In this document: one piece after another, positions 5,699 to 7,707 of the stretch | Layout: each line of letters starts with the position of its first letter | Position numbering within the stretch: the first letter of the stretch is position 1 | NCBI GenBank assembly: GCA_051744605.1 | Contig: JBNJDE010000100.1 | Coordinates: 1 to 7,707, forward strand | Length of the DNA: 7,707 nt | From: Halanaeroarchaeum sp051744605 | GTDB lineage: Archaea > Halobacteriota > Halobacteria > Halobacteriales > Halobacteriaceae | Direction of reading: 5' to 3' | Notes under the pieces: generated by a model | What the model saw: the letters and a program-made list of their open reading frames with translations, nothing else | What the model was told of the DNA's origin: nothing | Database searches by the model: none | Translations under genes and position numbers: made by a program

Positions 5699-5887
5699 AT
5701 GTCCCACGGCCAGCAGACCACGACTCGACTCGACACGGACTCGGGGAAGCGATACTGCGGACACTGCGGATCACACGTCTCCATCGCGTTCGCGCGCGTG
5801 TTCGGGAACAATCACGACGAGGTGTACGCCTGTCCGGACTGTGCGACGATGCGTGAGCTGCGCAACGGGCTGGCCCGCAAGGCCTGA
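5699..5887 (+). CDS. Small four-cysteine zinc-finger protein
   Basis: A 62-residue protein with a disordered T/D-rich N-terminus and a zinc ribbon: C20-x-x-C23 (CGHCGSHVS) and C45-x-x-C48 (CPDC), joined by IAFARVFGNNHDEVYA. This resembles the short haloarchaeal zinc-finger proteins with a C-x-x-C-G-S-H-V ... F-A-R-V-F pattern that are annotated as domains of unknown function (I think DUF7563, not certain). Such proteins usually act in nucleic-acid or protein contacts; no specific role is known to me. The ATG at 5699 is the only start giving the whole ribbon with a sensible N-terminus. CATAACAAA at 5660-5668 is a weak promoter candidate. It stands alone between two gaps of about 230 bases, so it is probably monocistronic. 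Confidence 0.85.
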   Translation: MSHGQQTTTRLDTDSGKRYCGHCGSHVSIAFARVFGNNHDEVYACPDCATMRELRNGLARKA

Positions 5888-5898
5888 ACGAGTAGTCG

Positions 5899-5912
5899 CG
5901 GGAGTTCTCCCG
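5899..5912 (+). terminator. Hairpin after the zinc-finger gene
   Basis: CGGGA/TCCCG around the loop GTTC lies 12 bases after the stop at 5887. The stem is strong, but no T-run follows directly, and archaeal termination depends mainly on T-runs. It may stabilise or mark the 3' end rather than terminate. Confidence 0.25.
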
Positions 5913-6037
5913 GGGACCTCCATTCGCGCTGGTTTGTGGTGGGTGCAATGCCGCGCTCTTCTCTTACGATTCGTCGGTCACGGAACGCGGGGTCTCGAAC
6001 CCTGCTGGCCGACCGACCGCCGCCGACTGTTGTAGCC

Positions 6038-6051
6038 ATCGACGTGTCGAT
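6038..6051. repeat. ATCGAC-GT-GTCGAT inverted repeat upstream of the vWA gene
   Basis: A 6-2-6 inverted repeat about 65 bases before the vWA gene start and upstream of its TATA-like element. Thirteen of its bases (TCGACGTGTCGAT) recur at 1647-1659. TCGA-type words are very frequent in haloarchaeal DNA, so chance is a real possibility. The rest of the 228-base gap (5888-6115) shows only the hairpin and promoter noted separately. Confidence 0.25.
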
Positions 6052-6082
6052 AAGGGTTCGTTACGTCCCGGATAAGATACAC

Positions 6083-6089
6083 TTTACAA
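6083..6089 (+). promoter_or_regulatory. TATA-like element of the vWA-domain gene
   Basis: TTTACAA lies 27-33 bases before the ATG at 6116, with a GC-rich stretch between and no Shine-Dalgarno. This fits a leaderless haloarchaeal promoter. Confidence 0.45.
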
Positions 6090-6115
6090 CGACCGCGCGG
6101 TCCCTCGGACGGTCC

Positions 6116-7707
6116 ATGGGTACACCAAGTACGCGTTCGAAACGCTCGCGGAACCACGAGTCGACGAGGACCGTCCTCGTCGGTCTCTTCGTCGTCATCG
6201 TCTCCCTCGCGGTCGTTGCGGGGTCGGTCACGGCCGCCATCGGCGGAGTCGCTGCCCCGGGATCGTCGGCAGACGGGTCGTCCGCCGATACGGACGGCAC
6301 CGTCGCTGCCGAGAACGAGACGGTCGAGAACGAGACTCGGGCAGTCGACGTGGTCCTGGTCTTCGATCGTTCCGAGAGTATGGACACGAATCGACACGAC
6401 ATAGCGAAGGAGATGGAGGGCTTCGACGATCGCCTGGACACCGAGGGGAAGGACGTCCAGTATGCCCTGGTCACCTACGGACCCGATTCAGAGGTTCGCC
6501 AGCCGTTGACCGACAACTACGCGGACTTCCAGACCGCCCTCAACTTCGGCACCGTCGATTCGCGTGAGAACGCCTCGGACGCCCTCCTTGCGGCGACCGA
6601 CGAATTCAGAGACGACTCCGATCGGGTCGTCGTCATCGTGACGAACGAGGACGACGATAGTTCGGACGCCCAGCGACAGGCAGCGACAGAAGCGATGTCC
6701 TCGGTCGACTTCCTCGCGGTCTCCCCGGACGACCCCATCGAAAGCTCATGTGAGTTCCACTCGCCCCCGTGCGACAACGATACAGATAACGAACTCCGGA
6801 CGATGGCCGCCGATGCTGGTGGCGACTGGATCGACGTCGATTCCGACAGTTCGTCCATCGTCACGAAGATCGCGACGACCGTCGGTACCGATGATAGTGG
6901 GGCCTCGACCGGTGGTAGTTCGTCCGATTCGTCCTCCTCCCCATCCTACAGCACGAGTTCGCCCGACATCGAACCCGTCAACGGCTCGGTGAACCTGTCG
7001 ACCGTCGAGATCGGCGAGGAAGTCGAGTTCTCGATCACCCTGGAGAACGATGGCTCGGCGGACGGGACCGCGGACGAGGACCTGGAGACCGAAGACGAGT
7101 CCATCGCGTCCCTCGACGTTGACGTCCCCGAAGACGAGACGGTGACGGCGACCGTCAACCACTCCTTCGACACGCCGGGGACCTACGAACTGTTCTACGA
7201 TCACATGCACGTCGCGACGGTCGAGGTGACGCCGCTACGGGATACTGGCGTCTCACTGGCCGCACCCAGCGAGACCCGACTGGAGGCAACCGTGACCGAT
7301 GCACGGGCGAACGAGACGGTCCGGATTCCCGTCACCCATCCGGAGGTCTCCGATAGCGCTTTCGGACCGATGACCGCAGTTTGGGTGACGACGACCCGGG
7401 ACGCGGACTTCTCGGTCTCGGTCGACGACGACTCGAAGACGGCGACCGAGTCAGTCCCCTTCACCGACCACGTCCGCCCCCTCGCCTATCCGTCAGCGAG
7501 TACGACACTCGAGGAGAGCGAGATCAAGTCCTTTGGCATCGAATACGCCGACGGCGATGATCGGATCGAGTTCTACGGACAGGTGAACAACTCGTCCTGG
7601 ACCGAGTACGAGGGAATCGCCATCGATCCCGAAGCGGCCGGTGCGACCACGACCAACGGGACCTTCGAGGAAACCGGCAACGAGTCGGGCACCGGGGTCC
7701 AGTACGA
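6116..7707 (+). CDS. Secreted von Willebrand A and CARDB-like domain protein, C-terminus cut by window edge
   Basis: 530 residues are visible and the frame is open at the right edge. Residues 20-47 form a long hydrophobic stretch after a basic N-terminus with no twin-Arg motif, so a Sec signal peptide or N-terminal anchor. A vWA domain follows at about 76-256: the MIDAS loop is D84-x-S86-x-S88, T132 is the likely metal Thr, and the usual TDG loop reads VTNEDDD (175-181). C212 and C219 could form a disulphide. A Ser-rich linker (about 259-283) leads to a beta-rich, CARDB-like domain at about 284-372 (NLSTVEIGEEVEFSITLEN), and more beta-rich sequence continues to the edge. About a dozen N-x-S/T sequons, strong acidity and Ser-rich linkers fit a glycosylated surface protein in high salt. 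A role in surface adhesion or protein contacts is inferred from the domains. It is transcribed away from the other genes and looks unrelated to the rdfA cluster. Confidence 0.9.
   Translation, partial: MGTPSTRSKRSRNHESTRTVLVGLFVVIVSLAVVAGSVTAAIGGVAAPGSSADGSSADTDGTVAAENETVENETRAVDVVLVFDRSESMDTNRHDIAKEMEGFDDRLDTEGKDVQYALVTYGPDSEVRQPLTDNYADFQTALNFGTVDSRENASDALLAATDEFRDDSDRVVVIVTNEDDDSSDAQRQAATEAMSSVDFLAVSPDDPIESSCEFHSPPCDNDTDNELRTMAADAGGDWIDVDSDSSSIVTKIATTVGTDDSGASTGGSSSDSSSSPSYSTSSPDIEPVNGSVNLSTVEIGEEVEFSITLENDGSADGTADEDLETEDESIASLDVDVPEDETVTATVNHSFDTPGTYELFYDHMHVATVEVTPLRDTGVSLAAPSETRLEATVTDARANETVRIPVTHPEVSDSAFGPMTAVWVTTTRDADFSVSVDDDSKTATESVPFTDHVRPLAYPSASTTLEESEIKSFGIEYADGDDRIEFYGQVNNSSWTEYEGIAIDPEAAGATTTNGTFEETGNESGTGVQY

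Noticed and set aside
5970..6010. Possible tRNA T-arm on the minus strand (GGGTTCGAGACCC)
   Set aside because: The stem has a mismatch and no matching acceptor, anticodon or D arm can be placed around it.
6746..7210. 154-codon minus-strand ORF under the vWA gene
   Set aside because: Antisense shadow of the strongly coding secreted protein; no supporting promoter or domain.
1..7707. CRISPR array, rRNA or complete insertion sequence
   Set aside because: No regularly spaced repeats, rRNA-like stretches, transposase genes or terminal inverted repeats were seen in the window.

Overview
The window looks haloarchaeal. It is GC-rich and dense in TCG/CGA, the predicted proteins are strongly acidic, candidate starts often lie about 25-35 bases after a TATA-like element with no Shine-Dalgarno (typical of leaderless haloarchaeal transcripts), and several proteins belong to families I know essentially only from Halobacteria (RdfA, archaea-specific SMC-related protein, DUF5805). 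Assignments come from reading the sequence; no database was searched.

The left part (1-1378, minus strand) is a two-gene operon: a DUF5805-type small DNA-binding protein followed 2 bases later by a tyrosine recombinase/integrase that runs off the left edge before its catalytic tyrosine. Upstream of it (1379-2231) is about 850 bases without a convincing gene. This stretch has an AT-rich patch next to the DUF5805 start, a perfect 9-8-9 inverted repeat shaped like a tyrosine-recombinase site, and an orphan TATA-like element.

The centre (2232-4923, minus strand) holds an RdfA-family gene and, 190 bases downstream, an archaea-specific SMC-related (Sph-type) ATPase with a CWTC zinc hook and degenerate Walker/signature motifs. 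In Haloferax volcanii a pair of this kind (RdfA and Sph3) is needed for rod-shaped cells. Here the pair lies beside an integrase operon, so it may be an accessory paralogue carried by an integrated element.

The right part holds small genes and one large one. A 50-residue acidic protein is divergent from rdfA and has a short ORF easily missed in annotation. It is convergent with a winged-helix regulator. A small four-cysteine zinc-finger protein follows on the plus strand. Last comes the N-terminal 530 residues of an exported protein with a von Willebrand A domain and a CARDB-like domain, running off the right edge.

The most promising system is the RdfA/SMC-like pair with its integrase neighbours and palindrome-bearing promoters. 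The families themselves are already named; what may be new is their mobility, their regulation and the 50-residue neighbour.
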